Positions 63,640 through 64,000 of a DNA stretch of 64,000 bases are shown in pieces. A program made the position numbers and the translations under genes. The notes beneath the pieces were generated by a model. The model saw only the letters and a list, made by a program, of their open reading frames with translations. It did no database searches and was not told where the DNA came from. Origin of the DNA: Gleimia coleocanis DSM 15436. GTDB taxonomy: Bacteria; Actinomycetota; Actinomycetes; Actinomycetales; Actinomycetaceae. The first letter of the stretch is position 1; each line of letters starts with the position of its first letter. The stretch lies in contig NZ_DS999543.1 of the NCBI RefSeq assembly GCF_000159015.1, forward strand, positions 1 through 64,000. Reading direction: 5' to 3'.

Positions 63640-64000
63640 TCAGCCAAACGCTAAGAATAGGGAAACAATCGCCCAAGCTAACACTAACGCGAATGAAATG
63701 CTGAACTCGATAAGAACCGATACGCCCGTAGCCTTCAAAGTCGTAATTACAGAATCCTTCGCCTTAGCGTAGTCATTCAATCGAACGCCCTCGGCAACTG
63801 CCACGCTCAAAAGGAAACCAAGCGGCAAACCCACCACCGGAATCAAAAAGAAACCAGCGACCGCGCCCACGCCACCCAGCAACAAAGTCGAGTTCGGAAT
63901 ACCCGCATTCTTCAACTGCTTACCCGGAATCAGGAACTTTAAAACCATGGTTGCAATCAGCAAAACCGTGGAAAGCGCGAAGAAAACCCAGGCAGTGACA
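63640..64000 (-). CDS. DUF456 family membrane protein (5' end beyond window)
   Basis: The frame is open to the window edge, so the N-terminus lies outside. The visible part starts VTAWVFFALSTVLLIATMVLK and includes PGKQLKNAGIPNSTLLLGG, VGAVAGFFLIPVVGLPLGF and ALKATGVSVLIEF. This is the DUF456 pattern, with three or four membrane helices visible. No function is known. Internal TTG 63963 was not used as start because the family extends upstream of it. A motif copy (63786-63794) encodes AEG. Confidence 0.85.
   Translation of the reverse strand, partial: VTAWVFFALSTVLLIATMVLKFLIPGKQLKNAGIPNSTLLLGGVGAVAGFFLIPVVGLPLGFLLSVAVAEGVRLNDYAKAKDSVITTLKATGVSVLIEFSISFALVLAWAIVSLFLAFG

Overview
The window is a gene-dense stretch of an actinobacterial chromosome of moderate GC (about half, judged by eye). 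Lineage markers are a WhiB regulator, the 32-aa ribosomal protein bS22, DUF3039, DUF2017, PPA1309, UPF0182, UvrD2 with HRDC, DisA-RadA, a classical menaquinone pathway, and many promoters that place the start codon at the transcription start. The moderate GC, an LPxTG-like CshA-repeat surface protein and the gene order suggest a host-associated Actinomycetaceae (Gleimia/Arcanobacterium-like); the genus is inference. No rRNA, tRNA, CRISPR array, prophage or insertion sequence was found.

Layout: 1-4.2 kb, end of a sortase-anchored CshA-repeat protein, a PH-domain membrane protein, typA and a DUF2871 protein. 4.2-14.3 kb, ferredoxin, a GH13 glycosidase, small membrane proteins, Maf, a DUF885 peptidase, HU, nagB, DUF3039 and a helicase. 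14.4-19.5 kb, disA, radA, ktrA and ktrB on the minus strand, then bS22. 19.6-32.4 kb, menaquinone genes menA, menE, menB, menC, menD, with an L,D-transpeptidase, glycerol facilitator and GH42 beta-galactosidase between them. 32.4-42.1 kb, HtrA, MgtC, pncB | clpS-DUF2017-murI-MBL hydrolase, an OYE-like flavoenzyme, rdgB-rph | nudC. 42.2-52 kb, a block resembling M. tuberculosis Rv3193c-Rv3199c: nudC, uvrD2, a cyclodehydratase-like protein, a zincin_2 protein, a PDZ/Lon-like protease, PPA1309 and UPF0182. 52-64 kb, TM2 and HAD proteins, tsaD, a methyltransferase, groES, whiB, a MerR-type regulator, an AGE-family isomerase, guaB, a DEDDh exonuclease, an AT-rich DUF2971 gene and a DUF456 protein cut by the edge.

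The most notable signal is not a gene. The core octamer CGAGGGCG (consensus near TTTCCGAGGGCGG) was counted by eye 34 times on the two strands, against about 2 expected by chance. It has no strong strand bias, has T-rich flanks, is common between genes, forms one perfect inverted pair as a terminator stem, and in genes is mostly read as Ser/Ala/Pro-Glu-Gly. These are the features of a DNA uptake sequence, although a recombination hotspot or protein-binding repeat is not excluded. Two palindromic repeat families (a 31-bp tandem unit and an AAAACTCATATG type) sit at gene ends. At least fourteen genes have a -10 hexamer exactly 6-7 nt before the start codon and are likely leaderless.
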